DNA of 64,000 nt from Liolophura sinensis. Taxonomy: Eukaryota; Mollusca; Polyplacophora; Chitonida; Chitonidae. Positions 46,401 to 59,510 of this stretch are shown here, one piece after another. A program made the translations under genes and the position numbers. Below the pieces are notes generated by a model that worked only from the letters and a program-made list of their open reading frames with translations, made no database searches and was not told the DNA's origin. Where the stretch lies: assembly GCF_032854445.1 (NCBI RefSeq), contig NC_088295.1, positions 87,714,644-87,778,643 of the forward strand. Direction: 5' to 3'. Each line of letters starts with the position of its first letter. The first letter of the stretch is position 1.

Positions 46401-49400
46401 TGGTTGTGCTCGCTTGTCCAGACGGTTGACATGTTTTGCCGTTGATGGAGAGTTTGACCTTGATGTCGCTTGTCCAGACGGTTGGCATGTATTGCTGGTG
46501 ATAAGGAGTCTGACCTTGACGTCGCTTGTCCAGACTGTTGACATGTATTGCTGGTTATTAGGAGCCTGGTTGTGCTCGCTTGTCCAGATGGTTGACATGT
46601 TTTGCCATTTATGGAGAGTCTGACCTTGACGTCGCTTGTCCAGACTGTTGGCATGTATTGCTGGTGATTAGGAGACTGACTCTTGTCCTTGGTCCAGACG
46701 GTTGACATGTATTGCTGGTTATTAGGAGCCTGGTTGTGCTCGCTTGTCCAGACGGTTGACATGTTTTGCCGTTGATGGAGAGTCTAACCTTGATGTCGCT
46801 TGTCCAGACGGTTGGCATGTATTGCTGGTGATTAGGAGTCTGACCTTGACGTCGCTTGTCCAGACTGTTGACATGTATTGCTGGTTATTAGGAGCCTTGT
46901 TGTGCTCGCTTGTCCAGACGGTTGACATGTTTTGCCGTTGATGGAGAGTTTGACCTTGATGTCGCTTGTCCAGAGGGTTGGCATGTATTGCTGGTGATTA
47001 GGAGTCTGACCTTGACGTCGTTTGTCCAGACTGTTGACATGTATTGCTGGTTATTAGGAGCCTGGTTGTGCTCGCTTGTCCAGACGGTTGACATGTTTTG
47101 CCATTGATGGAGAGTTTGACCTTGATGTCGCTTGTCCAGAGGGTTGGCATGTATTGCTGGTGATTAGGAGTCTGACCTTGACGTCGCTTGTCCAGAGTGT
47201 TGACATGTATTGCTGGTTATTAGGAGCCTGGTTGTGCTCGCTTGTCCAGACGGTTGACATGTTTTGCCGTTGATGGAGAGTTTGACCTTGATGTCGCATG
47301 TCCAGAGGGTTGGCATGTATTGCTGGTGATTAGGAGTCTGACCTTGATGTCGTTTGTCCAGACTGTTGACATGTATTGCTGGTTATTAGGAGCCTGGTTG
47401 TGCTCGCTTGTCCAGACGGTTGACATGTTTTGCCATTGATGGAGAGTTTGACCTTGATGTCGCTTGTCCAGAGGGTTGGCATGTATTGCTGGTGATTAGG
47501 AGTCTGACCTTGACGTCGCTTGTCCAGAGTGTTGACATGTATTGCTGGTTATTAGGAGCCTGGTTGTGCTCGCTTGTCCAGACGGTTGACATGTTTTGCC
47601 GTTGATGGAGAGTTTGACCTTGATGTCGCTTGTCCAGACGGTTGGCATGTATTGCTGGTGATTAGGAGACTGACTCTTGTCCTTGGTCCAGACGGTTGAC
47701 ATGTATTGCTGGTTATTAGGAGCCTGGTTGTGCTCGCTTGTCCAGACGGTTGACATGTTTTGCCGTTGATGGAGAGTTTGACCTTGATGTCGCTTGTCCA
47801 GACGGTTGGCATGTATTGCTGGTGATTAGGAGACTGACCTTGACGTCGCTTGTCCAGACTGTTGACATGTATTGCTGGTTATTAGAAGCCTGGTTGTGCT
47901 CGCTTGTCCAGACGGTTGACATGTTTTGCCGTTGATGGAGAGTTTGACCTTGATGTCGCTTGTCCAGACGGTTGGCATGTATTGCTGGTGATAAGGAGTC
48001 TGACCTTGACGTCGCTTGTCCAGACTGTTGACATGTATTGCTGGTTATTAGGAGCCTGGTTGTGCTCGCTTGTCCAGACGGTTGACATGTTTTGCCATTT
48101 ATGGAGAGTCTGACCTTGACGTCGCTTGTCCAGACTGTTGGCATGTATTGCTGGTGATTAGGAGACTGACTCTTGTCCTTGGTCCAGACGGTTGACATGT
48201 ATTGCTGGTTATTAGGAGCCTGGTTGTGCTCGCTTGTCCAGACGGTTGACATGTTTTGCCGTTGATGGAGAGTCTAACCTTGATGTCGCTTGTCCAGACG
48301 GTTGGCATGTATTGCTGGTGATTAGGAGTCTGACCTTGACGTCGCTTGTCCAGACTGTTGACATGTATTGCTGGTTATTAGGAGCCTTGTTGTGCTCGCT
48401 TGTCCAGACGGTTGACATGTTTTGCCGTTGATGGAGAATTTGACCTTGATGTCGCTTGTCCAGAGGGTTGGCATGTATTGCTGGTGATTAGGAGTCTGAC
48501 CTTGACGTCGCTTGTCCAGACTGTTGACATGTATTGCTGGTTATTAGGAGCCTGGTTGTGCTCGCTTGTCCAGACGGTTGACATGTTTTGCCATTGATGG
48601 AGAGTTTGACCTTGATGTCGCTTGTCCAGAGGGTTGGCATGTATTGCTGGTGATTAGGAGTCTGACCTTGACGTCGCTTGTCCAGAGTGTTGACATGTAT
48701 TGCTGGTTATTAGGAGCCTGGTTGTGCTCGCTTGTCCAGACGGTTGACATGTTTTGCCGTTGATGGAGAGTTTGACCTTGATGTCGCATGTCCAGAGGGT
48801 TGGCATGTATTGCTGGTGATTAGGAGTCTGACCTTGATGTCGTTTGTCCAGACTGTTGACATGTATTGCTGGTTATTAGGAGCCTGGTTGTGCTCGCTTG
48901 TCCAGACGGTTGACATGTTTTGCCATTGATGGAGAGTTTGACCTTGATGTCGCTTGTCCAGAGGGTTGGCATGTATTGCTGGTGATTAGGAGTCTGACCT
49001 TGACGTCGCTTGTCCAGAGTGTTGACATGTATTGCTGGTTATTAGGAGCCTGGTTGTGCTCGCTTGTCCAGACGGTTGACATGTTTTGCCGTTGATGGAG
49101 AGTTTGACCTTGATGTCGCTTGTCCAGACGGTTGGCATGTATTGCTGGTGATTAGGAGACTGACTCTTGTCCTTGGTCCAGACGGTTGACATGTATTGCT
49201 GGTTATTAGGAGCCTGGTTGTGCTCGCTTGTCCAGACGGTTGACATGTTTTGCCGTTGATGGAGAGTTTGACCTTGATGTCGCTTGTCCAGACGGTTGGC
49301 ATGTATTGCTGGTGATTAGGAGACTGACCTTGACGTCGCTTGTCCAGACTGTTGACATGTATTGCTGGTTATTAGAAGCCTGGTTGTGCTCGCTTGTCCA

Positions 49401-52400
49401 GACGGTTGACATGTTTTGCCGTTGATGGAGAGTTTGACCTTGATGTCGCTTGTCCAGACGGTTGGCATGTATTGCTGGTGATAAGGAGTCTGACCTTGAC
49501 GTCGCTTGTCCAGACTGTTGACATGTATTGCTGGTTATTAGGAGCCTGGTTGTGCTCGCTTGTCCAGACGGTTGACATGTTTTGCCATTTATGGAGAGTC
49601 TGACCTTGACGTCGCTTGTCCAGACTGTTGGCATGTATTGCTGGTGATTAGGAGACTGACTCTTGTCCTTGGTCCAGACGGTTGACATGTATTGCTGGTT
49701 ATTAGGAGCCTGGTTGTGCTCGCTTGTCCAGACGGTTGACATGTTTTGCCGTTGATGGAGAGTCTGACCTTGATGTCGCTTGTCCAGACGGTTGGCATGT
49801 ATTGCTGGTGATTAGGAGTCTGACCTTGACGTCGCTTGTCCAGACTGTTGACATGTATTGCTGGTTATTAGGAGCCTGGTTGTGCTCGCTTGTCCAGACG
49901 GTTGACATGTTTTGCCGTTGATGGAGAGTTTTACCTTGATGTCGCTTGTCCAGAGGGTTGGCATGTATTGCTGGTGATTAGGAGTCTGACCTTGACGTCG
50001 TTTGTCCAGACTGTTGACATGTATTGCTGGTTATTAGGAGCCTGGTTGTGCTCGCTTGTCCAGACGGTTGACATGTTTTGCCATTGATGGAGAGTTTGAC
50101 CTTGATGTCGCTTGTCCAGAGGGTTGGCATGTATTGCTGGTGATTAGGAGTCTGACCTTGACGTCGCTTGTCCAGAGTGTTGACATGTATTGCTGGTTTT
50201 TAGGAGCCTGGTTGTGCTTGCTTGTCCAGACGGTTGACATGTTTTGCCGTTGATGGAGAGTTTGACCTTGATGTCGCATGTCCAGAGGGTTGGCATGTAT
50301 TGCTGGTGATTAGGAGTCTGACCTTGATGTCGTTTGTCCAGACTGTTGACATGTATTGCTGGTTATTAGGAGCCTGGTTGTGCTCGCTTGTCCAGACGGT
50401 TGACATGTTTTGCCATTGATGGAGAGTTTGACCTTGATGTCGCTTGTCCAGAGGGTTGGCATGTATTGCTGGTGATTAGGAGTCTGACCTTGACGTCGCT
50501 TGTCCAGAGTGTTGACATGTATTGCTGGTTATTAGGAGCCTGGTTGTGCTCGCTTGTCCAGACGGTTGACATGTTTTGCCATTGATGGAGAGTTTGACCT
50601 TGATGTCACTTGTCCAGAGGGTTGGCATGTATTGTTGGTAATTAGGAGACTGACCCTTGTCCTTCGTCCAGACTGTTGACATATATTCCTGGTGATTAGG
50701 AGTCGGACCTTGATATCGCTGTTCCAGACGATTAACATGTATTGCTGGTGATAACGAATCTGACTATGGTCCCTGGTCCAGATGGTTAACACGTATTGCT
50801 GGTGATTAGGAGTCGGACCTTGATATCGCTGTTCCAGACGATTAACATGTATTCCTGGTGATAACTAATCTGACTGTGGTCCCTGGTCCAGACGGTTGAC
50901 ATGTATTGTTGGTGATTAGGAGTCTGACCTTGACGTCGCTTGACCAGACGGTTGGCATATATTGCTGGTGATTAGGAGTCTGACGTTGATATCGCTGGTC
51001 CAGACGATTAACATGTATTGTTGGTGATTAGGAGACTGACTCTTGTCCTTGGTCCAGACGGTTGACATGTATTGCTGGTTATTAGGAGCCTGGCTGTGCT
51101 CGCTTGTCCAGACAGTTGACATGTTTTGCCTTTGATGGAGAGTTTGACCTTGATGTCGCTTGTCCAGACGGTTGGCATGTATTGCTGGTGATTAGGAGTC
51201 TGACCTTGACGTCGCTTGTCCAGACTGTTGGCATGTATTGCTGGTTATTAGGAGAATGACTCTTGTGCGTGGCACAGACGGTTGACATGTATTGCTGGTT
51301 ATTAGGAGACTGGTTGTGCTCGCTTGTCCAGACGGTTGACATGTTTTGCCGTTGATGGAGAGTTTGACCTTGATGTCGCTTGTCCAGACTGTTGGTATGT
51401 ATTGCTGGTGATTAGGAGACTGACTCTTGTCCTTGGTCCAGACGGTTGACATGTATTGCTGGTTATTAGGAGCCTGGTTGTGCTCGCTTGTCCAGACGGT
51501 TGACATGTTTTGCCGTTGATGGAGAGTTTGACCTTGATGTCGCTTGTCCAGACGGTTGGCATGTATTGCTGGTGATTAGGAGACTGACCTTGACGTCGCT
51601 TGTCCAGACTGTTGACATGTATTGCTGGTTATTAGAAGCCTGGTTGTGCTCGCTTGTCCAGACGGTTGACATGTTTTGCCGTTGATGGAGAGTTTGACCT
51701 TGATGTCGCTTGTCCAGACGGTTGGCATGTATTGCTGGTGATAAGGAGTCTGACCTTGACGTCGCTTGTCCACACTGTTGACATGTATTGCTGGTTATTA
51801 GGAGCCTGGTTGTGCTCGCTTGTCCAGACGGTTGACATGTTTTGCTGTTGATGGAGAGTCTGACCTTGACGTCGCTTGTCCAGACTGTTGGCATGTATTG
51901 CTGGTGATTAGGAGACTGACTCTTGTCCTTGGTCCAGACGGTTGACATGTATTGCTGGTTATTAGGAGCCTGGTTGTGCTCGCTTGTCCAGACGGTTGAC
52001 ATGTTTTGCCGTTGATGGAGAGTTTGACCTTGATGTCGCTTGTCCAGACGGTTGGCATGTATTGCTGGTGATTAGGAGTCTGACCTTGACGTCGCTTGTC
52101 CAGACTGTTGACATGTATTGCTGGTTATTAGGAGCCTGGTTGTGCTCGCTTGTCCAGACGGTTGACATGTTTTGCCGTTGATGGAGAGTTTGACCTTGAT
52201 GTCGCTTGTCCAGAGGGTTGGCATGTATTGCTGGTGATTAGGAGTCTGACCTTGACGTCGTTTGTCCAGACTGTTGACATGTATTGCTGGTTATTAGGAG
52301 CCTGGTTGTGCTCGCTTGTCCAGACGGTTGACATGTTTTGCCATTGATGGAGAGTTTGACCTTGATGTCACTTGTCCAGAGGGTTGGCATGTATTGCTGG

Positions 52401-55400
52401 TGATTAGGAGTCTGACCTTGACGTCGCTTGTCCAGAGTGTTGACATGTATTGCTGGTTATTAGGAGCCTGGTTGTGCTCGCTTGTCCAGACGGTTGACAT
52501 GTTTTGCCATTGATGGAGAGTTTGACCTTGATGTCGCTTGTCCAGAGGGTTGGCATGTATTGTTGGTAATTAGGAGACTGACCCTTGTCCTTCGTCCAGA
52601 CTGTTGACATATATTCCTGGTGATTAGGAGTCGGACCTTGATATCGCTGTTCCAGACGATTAACATGTATTGCTGGTGATAACGAATCTGACTATGGTCC
52701 CTGGTCCAGATGGTTAACAAGTATTGCTGGTGATTAGGAGTCGGACCTTGATATCGCTGTTCCAGACGATTAACATGTATTCCTGGTGATAACTAATCTG
52801 ACTGTGGTCCCTGGTCCAGACGGTTGACATGTATTGTTGGTGATTAGGAGTCTGACCTTGACGTCGCTTGTCCAGACGGTTGTCATGTATTGCTGGTGAT
52901 TAGGAGACTGACTCTTGTCCTTGGTCCAGACTGTTGACATGTAGCTGGTTATTAGGAGCCTGGTTGTGCTCGCTTGTTCAGACGGTTGATATGTTTTGTG
53001 TTGATGAGGAGTTTGACCTTGATGTCGCTTGTCCAGAAGGTTGGCATGTATTGCTGGTGATTAGGAGTCTGACCTTGACGTCGCTTGTCCAGTCTGTTGG
53101 CATGTATTGCTGGTGATTAGGAGAATGACTCTTGTGCGTGGCACAGACGGTTGACATGTATTGCTGGTTATTAGGAGACTGGTTGTGCTCGCTTGTCCAG
53201 ACGGTTGACATGTTTTGCCGTTGATGGAGAGTTTGACCTTGATGTCGCTTGTCCAGAGGGTTGGCATGTATTGCTGGTGATTAGGAGACTGACTCTTGTC
53301 CTTGGTCCAGACGGTTGACATGTATTGCTGGTTATTAGGAGCCTGGTTGTGCTCGCTTGTCCAGACGGTTGACATGTTTTGCCGTTGATGGAGAGTTTGA
53401 CCTTGATGTCGCTTGTCCAGACGGTTGGCATGTATTGCTGGTGATTAGGAGACTGACCTTGACGTCGCTTGTCCAGACTGTTGACATGTATTGCTGGTTA
53501 TTAGAAGCCTGGTTGTGCTCGCTTGTCCAGACGGTTGACATGTTTTGCCGTTGATGGAGAGTTTGACCTTGATGTCGCTTGTCCAGACGGTTGGCATGTA
53601 TTGCTGGTGATAAGGAGTCTGACCTTGACGTCGCTTGTCCAGACTGTTGACATGTATTGCTGGTTATTAGGAGCCTGGTTGTGCTCGCTTGTCCAGACGG
53701 TTGACATGTTTTGCCATTTATGGAGAGTCTGACCTTGACGTCGCTTGTCCAGACTGTTGGCATGTATTGCTGGTGATTAGGAGACTGACTTTTGTCCTTG
53801 GTCCAGACGGTTGACATGTATTGCTGGTTATTAGGAGCCTGGTTGTGCTCGCTTGTACAGACGGTTGACATGTTTTGCCGTTGATGGAGAGTCTGACCTT
53901 GATGTCGCTTGTCCAGACGGTTGGCATGTATTGCTGGTGATTAGGAGTCTGACCTTGACGTCGCTTGTCCAGACTGTTGACATGTATTGCTGGTTATTAG
54001 GAGCCTTGTTGTGCTCGCTTGTCCAGACGGTTGACATGTTTTGCCGTTGATGGAGAGTTTGACCTTGATGTCGCTTGTCCAGAGGGTTGGCATGTATTGC
54101 TGGTGATTAGGAGTCTGACCTTGACGTCGTTTGTCCAGACTGTTGACATGTATTGCTGGTTATTAGGAGCCTGGTTGTGCTCGCTTGTCCAGACGGTTGA
54201 CATGTTTTGCCATTGATGGAGAGTTTGACCTTGATGTCGCTTGTCCAGAGGGTTGGCATGTATTGCTGGTGATTAGGAGTCTGACCTTGACGTCGCTTGT
54301 CCAGAGTGTTGACATGTATTGCTGGTTATTAGGAGCCTGGTTGTGCTCGCTTGTCCAGACGGTTGACATGTTTTGCCGTTGATGGAGAGTTTGACCTTGA
54401 TGTCGCATGTCCAGAGGGTTGGCATGTATTGCTGGTGATTAGGAGTCTGACCTTGATGTCGTTTGTCCAGACTGTTGACATGTATTGCTGGTTATTAGGA
54501 GCCTGGTTGTGCTCGCTTGTCCAGACGGTTGACATGTTTTGCCATTGATGGAGAGTTTGACCTTGATGTCGCTTGTCCAGAGGGTTGGCATGTATTGCTG
54601 GTGATTAGGAGTCTGACCTTGACGTCGCTTGTCCAGAGTGTTGACATGTATTGCTGGTTATTAGGAGCCTGGTTGTGCTCGCTTGTCCAGACGGTTGACA
54701 TGTTTTGCCATTGATGGAGAGTTTGACCTTGATGTCACTTGTCCAGAGGGTTGGCATGTATTGTTGGTAATTAGGAGACTGACCCTTGTCCTTCCGTCCA
54801 GACTGTTGACATATATTCCTGGTGATTAGGAGGTCGGACCTTGATATCGCTGTTCCAGACGATTAACATGTATTGCTGGTGATAACGAATCTGACTATGG
54901 TCCCTGGTCCAGATGGTTAACACGTATTGCTGGTGATTAGGAGTCGGACCTTGATATCGCTGTTCCAGACGATTAACATGTATTCCTGGTGATAACTAAT
55001 CTGACTGTGGTCCCTGGTCCAGACGGTTGACATGTATTGTTGGTGATTAGGAGTCTGACCTTGACGTCGCTTGTCCAGACGGTTGTCATGTATTGCTGGG
55101 TGATTAGGAGACTGACTCTTGTCCTTGGTCCAGACGGTTGACATGTAGCTGGTTATTAGGAGCCTGGTTGTGCTCGCTTGTTCAGACGGTTGATATGTTT
55201 TGTGTTGATGAGGAGTTTGACCTTGATGTCGCTTGTCCAGAAGGTTGGCATCTATTAATGGTGATTAGGAGGCTGACTCTTGTCCTTGGTCCAGACGGTT
55301 GGCATGTATAGCTGGTAAATAGGAGTCTGACCTTCTCTCGTCAAGACTGATGACATGTATTGCTGGTGATTAGGAGTCTGGCTGTGGTTGCTTCTCCAGA

Positions 55401-55571
55401 CCGTTGACATGTATTGCTGGTGATTAGGGAGTCTGGCCTTGATTTCCGTGGTCAAGACGGTTGGCATGTATTGCTGGTTATTAGCAGAATGGCTGTGGTC
55501 ACTGGTCAAAACGGTTGATATGTATTGCTGGTGATTAGGAGCCTGACTCAGTGGTTGCTTGTTCCAAACCC
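43455..55571. repeat. hierarchical satellite array (56 / 166 / 1,490 / 7,109 bp)
   Basis: The basic unit is about 55-56 bp: gtccagacggttgacatgta + ttgctggtgattaggagtct + gaccttgatgtcgctt. Three variant units form a 166-bp trimer, visible as the same frame recurring every 166 bp. Nine trimers form a 1,490-bp repeat: the same 178-codon minus frame recurs at 46226, 47716 and 49206. A block from about 43825 to 47600 recurs at 50934-54709 with offset 7,109. A distinct variant block (ttggtaattaggagactgac ... gttccagacgattaacatg) marks about 45450, 50632, 52560 and 54765. Edge units (before 43800, after 55200) are more diverged. Frames on both strands (MSTVWTSEHNQ, CFAVDGEFDL) are by-products, with no splice or promoter context. 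Confidence 0.97.
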
Positions 55572-57030
55572 GATTTTGTACTAGATAATTTTCAGGATAA
55601 TAGAATCTGTGCCATATCCACCCACTGCATAATCCCTATAACAGTGAAAACTTTGTCACTTATATAGTTATCACACACCTGAAAACAAACAGTGCAAACC
55701 CTCCTCACGTCGCTCCATGACATAAATGGATAGTCTAACGACCAGCGATTGAGTTCCGGCCTCCAAAGTGGCTTGTTCATCGCACATTTCTTATACTGTA
55801 CCACAGAGTCTCCATGAGAGCGCTAACAGATTTCCGTGGGTTAGATGTTATATTTCAAAGTTTTCTATACAATATCCGTTGTTTTTCTCTGAAATCATCT
55901 GAAGAGTTTCTCACAAGAGAGGTTCGTGAAACAGTGCCAAAATAATATTTCTGCAATACTGCAATCCATATAAATGTCAAACGCAAAGCACCTCTGTTTG
56001 AAAATGATAATCTTTCAAACATTTTTGAAACATCGGGGAAACTAATTCTAGTATGAAGTTATAGAAGTTACAAGATGAATTTGTAACTTCTAACTAAAGG
56101 TCTGTAATATTTTAATCACATTGTGGCGATGTTCCTTCTTTGCTTTGATTTTTTTATATCACAAGATATTTACAACATATTGACGTTAGATGATACTTGG
56201 AAAGGCGTGAATTAAACCCCTGAGGGCTTGTTCTATCCCTGTTAAAACTTTAATAGCATTTGTTTTCAAGGAATTGAGATAAAGGTGAAAATCAGTAATG
56301 TTAATGATGTTTTGCCCACAAATACTCCTGTCTGCAGTGCATAAGAAAAAAAATTTGTAGACTAAGCCACCATTTTAATAAAGCATAGTTTAAGGTTCCT
56401 TCTGTAAGCAGATGAGGACGGACATACTTTACGATTGTGAGGCAATTTATTCCATTGGCGTGACCTTTGGTGCACAGGGGAAAAGAAGAGAGATTTGTTC
56501 TATCAAATGAGCGAATTAGGTTTAGTGTAGAATGTCTGGTTGTGTGATGATGAATATTTTGTATCCTTTCGAATATCGAGTGGAAAAAAACCTGGTATGG
56601 TAAGGTGGGGAATCGGCCCATGTGCAAGAAACTGTGCACCTCAAGATTCGAAACAGACTATAACCGTGAGTGACAGGCATTGACACACTCGTAAGGCCAC
56701 TTTTTCTCCAGTTGAGTTTTACTCTTCTTTTCCTGTTATATAACACACATGTGAAAAAATAGTATCCTGTTTCAATCATACTGAAATAATATTTTGCATT
56801 AGACACGGTAGAGTGGGGAAAATCACTGCACTACAATTGTAACTTTCTGAAACATCCCTAAGCTACATGCATGCACCAATCAATTAGCTGCGCTCCGTAT
56901 ATTAGTATTAATGATAGACAAACGAAAACCTGTACTCTCAACAACGATCCACATATAATTTCGCTATGGTTGCCACACGTTAATTAATACCATACCTTAA
57001 CCATTATCCATTCTAATTCTTTATAACCTG
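55572..57030. other. no gene seen; short receptor-intron relic
   Basis: 56072-56115 (agttacaagatgaatttgta, acttctaactaaaggtctgt) resembles 20612-20665, the intron just below EGF exon 3, but no EGF exon follows. A minus frame of 112 codons at 56301-56639 has no recognised domain. Confidence 0.4.
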
Positions 57031-57034
57031 AAAT

Positions 57035-57083
57035 ATTCGTTAGTACGGCGGAAAACACCAATCAAAAAAATAAATAAATAATC
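57035..57083 (+). mobile_element. SINE tail fragment
   Basis: ctgaaatattcgttagtacg + gcggaaaacaccaatc followed by an aaataaata tail: the last 45 bases of the main SINE in plus orientation, with several substitutions. Confidence 0.75.
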
Positions 57084-57417
57084 TTTTACAACACTAATTT
57101 AACGCAAAACGGCCTATATCTTTACTCACACAAAAGTGTGCTTCCAAAGAAAGAAATAAGAACCACAGAGAGTCGAATTCTTCCTAGAAGTACAACCTGT
57201 TCGCCACACTGACATTGTTAGTTGACTTTATAATGAAGGGTTCCTGGCATACCATGGTCTAAAATATTTTAGACTTGCCAAAATATAAACAAACTTGGTC
57301 ACATTATAAAGTTTATGTTTTAGATATGAAGACAAACGTTAACCAAAATGAAACTTTGACAGTACCTAGAAATACACACAACAAGAAATACAACTTTGAG
57401 TAGAACGATTTTTTGAA

Positions 57418-58920
57418 TTAACGTTGTTCCTCATACTGTAAACTAAGAGCACATAGTCTCGTCTGAAGTAAAAATAGGCGTTTTTCATCGAGAGAAGATT
57501 TTATACCATCTATACCACTTGCTTCATTTTTTAGATTAGAAACAATATTTACAATTTTTGTTTGGGTGCATGGCTCAGAAACAAAGTCTGACCTGAAAGG
57601 TTCCGCGAGATAGTCCTGAAAGCTTTTACTTGGCTGTGGTAAACTATGATCAAGTGTTAGAGCTATACTTGAGACGTAATCATTGAAGCTATCAAATATT
57701 GTTTGGGAATCTGACGTTATACGATTGTTAATGTTAAAAGTGTTAGACAACTTCCCTGATTTGGTTTCGTTCGTGAGTTCATTAGCTGTTTTCCATGTAC
57801 CGTTAATGTTATTACTGGCCTTAATAAATCGTTCTTCCCAGCATTGTTTCTTTGCTGTACGCAGGATATGATTCAATTTATTTCTGTACTTTTAGATCGA
57901 ACTCAACAGTTATGTCGATGTTTTTATTATATATCTGTAATCTATACAGTATGTTTTTTTCCTCCTGTACAGAGGTGGGAAAAGCATAACTTATCCAGGG
58001 CTTGGTGATTTTAACATTGTTCATTGCTACTTTAATAAGGAGAATACATTCATTATTTGTATATATAAAATCGTTTTAAGAATAAGTCTAAAGCCTTATC
58101 CACATCCGCTATTTCTGACGGGTGAGTCCAGTTTTGTTGCTCATTTTTGTAACAAATTGTAATTTTTGCTCGGGAGTTACTCCCCTACACATAATATCGC
58201 AGTCCCTGCGTGCGCTGAGGACATTCTGGTGGTCGATATGGAAAACATGAAAATGATTGGTTGCATCCGAGAGGAGAATTCCTGCCAAGATATTTGTTTC
58301 ATAAAGGCTGGTAAAAATATTGTCATTTAAGGTGCCACTATTAGATTTTATTCTTGTCGCTTTTGTAAATTCGGGGAAATAATAATAGGATTTCATTGTT
58401 TCTTGAAACTGTTGACATGGGTAGTGTTTGTCCGTTTTGAACAGTTTGATATTAATATCTCCCATGATCACACATTTGGCATTTTCAAGTCTGCATAGTT
58501 TTCAGAGCTGCATGTAAGTATGAATCGAGACTTCAACTGATTCATTTGGGCGTCGATAAATGACAGCCATTATATATTTCTGTCCGCAGATGTAAGTTTC
58601 CACAACCAAGGATTCATATTCCCCATTATCGCCTATCCGAGACAGATCGTCAAGAACAACCAGAATTACTCCACTGTTTGTTTAAATACAGACCAACACC
58701 TATGCACTTTCGGTTGTTTCTATTAACACTAAAGGTTTCATATCCATTAATTTCAAAGAGTCTACAAGTTACTGGATCCAGCCAGTATTCCGATATGCCG
58801 ATAGCTGAAAAATCAAAACTTAGACAACGTATTGTTCCTACTATCTCTGAATAATGTTTCAATAAGCTTCGTGCTTTGAAGGAGTGACTAGCTGCTGGCA
58901 ACAGATTGTTTACCAATGGC
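57418..58920 (-). mobile_element. second non-LTR retrotransposon, degraded
   Basis: Read from the high end on the minus strand: endonuclease start (ARSLLKHYSEIVGTIRCLSF, then IGISEYWLDPVT and INGYETFSVNRN, VGLYL). The middle follows (SLVVETYICGQKYIMAVIYR + RPNESVE; VIMGDINIKLF), then FPEFTKATRIKSNSGTLND and ILLSDATNHFHVF, the terminal endonuclease block. 57418-57876 carries the linker and the start of the reverse transcriptase (KKQCWEERFIKASNN; IVSNLKNEASGIDGIKS). The catalytic RT core is missing, and frames are broken at about 58640, 58500 and 57900. It differs clearly from the element at 38.9 kb and looks closer to the CR1/L2-type lineage, which is a guess. Confidence 0.82.
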
Positions 58921-58975
58921 TGAATATAAAGTTTCAGTTGAGTTACAATCAGCTTGATGTGAGCTAATATCGGAT

Positions 58976-59075
58976 CCAGGACAAAAGCCCCAGCTTACAA
59001 AAACCCCGCGGGCAGAAGTCCCGTGGACAAAAGAACGGAGAACAACCCCGGCGGGGAAAAACCCCGGCCGACAAA
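58976..59075. repeat. GC-rich degenerate repeat (gacaaaagccccg type)
   Basis: Variants of gacaaaagccccg recur about every 16-20 bases: ggacaaaagccccagc, acaaaaaccccgcgggc, agaagtcccgtgg, acaaaagaacgg, acaaccccggcgggg, aaaaaccccggccg and acaaaaagccccgtcg. The tract is much richer in G+C than its surroundings and includes self-complementary ccgg/cggcgggg segments. Confidence 0.8.
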
Positions 59076-59241
59076 AAGCCCCGTCGTCTTAATGAACGGA
59101 CAAAACATATCCGAAAATCTAACTAACATGATGTTGAATATTTGTTGACAGAATTCATATAATGTGACTTTGTTTTCCATCTAAAAAATTGTCATCAAAG
59201 CGTATCCTACTATGTCCCTCAGCTTTCCTCTCCAATACCGA

Positions 59242-59499
59242 CCTCAGTCGGTTAGCGCGCAAGCCCAGCATAATGACCCAGGACTCCCTCAGCAATGCGG
59301 TCGCTGTGCGGACATGCCCAGCTCATGCTGGCTTCCTCTCCGGCTGTACGTGGGAAGGTCTTTCAGCAACCTGCAGATAGTCGTGGTTTTCCCCCGAGCT
59401 CTGCCCGGTTTCCACCCATCATAATGCTAGCCGCCGTCGTATAAGTGAAATATTCTTGAGTACGACGTAAAACACCAATCAAATAAATAAATAAATAAA
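59242..59499 (+). mobile_element. SINE, plus orientation, nearly complete, with target-site duplication
   Basis: Starts cctcagtcggttagcgcgc (A-box region), then taatgacccaggactccctc, gctcatgctggcttcctctc, cgtacgtgggaaggtc-like body, ccgccgtcgtataagtgaaa, and ends (aaat)n. It is flanked by tccaataccga (59231-59241) and tccaatgccga (59500-59510), 10 of 11 identical. The B-box region is altered (ctgtgcggacatgccc), so the copy is probably transcriptionally dead. Confidence 0.93.
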
Positions 59500-59510
59500 T
59501 CCAATGCCGA

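Noticed and set aside
44357-54701. Dozens of 65-178-codon frames on both strands (for example minus frames beginning MSTVWTSEHNQ)
   Set aside because: They recur with the satellite periods on both strands, have no splice, promoter or domain context, and arise because the trimer happens to lack stops in some frames.
56301-56806. Two overlapping minus frames of 112 and 94 codons
   Set aside because: No recognised domain, no splice context, and the composition is like the surrounding non-coding DNA; possibly an old transposon relic, but not supportable.
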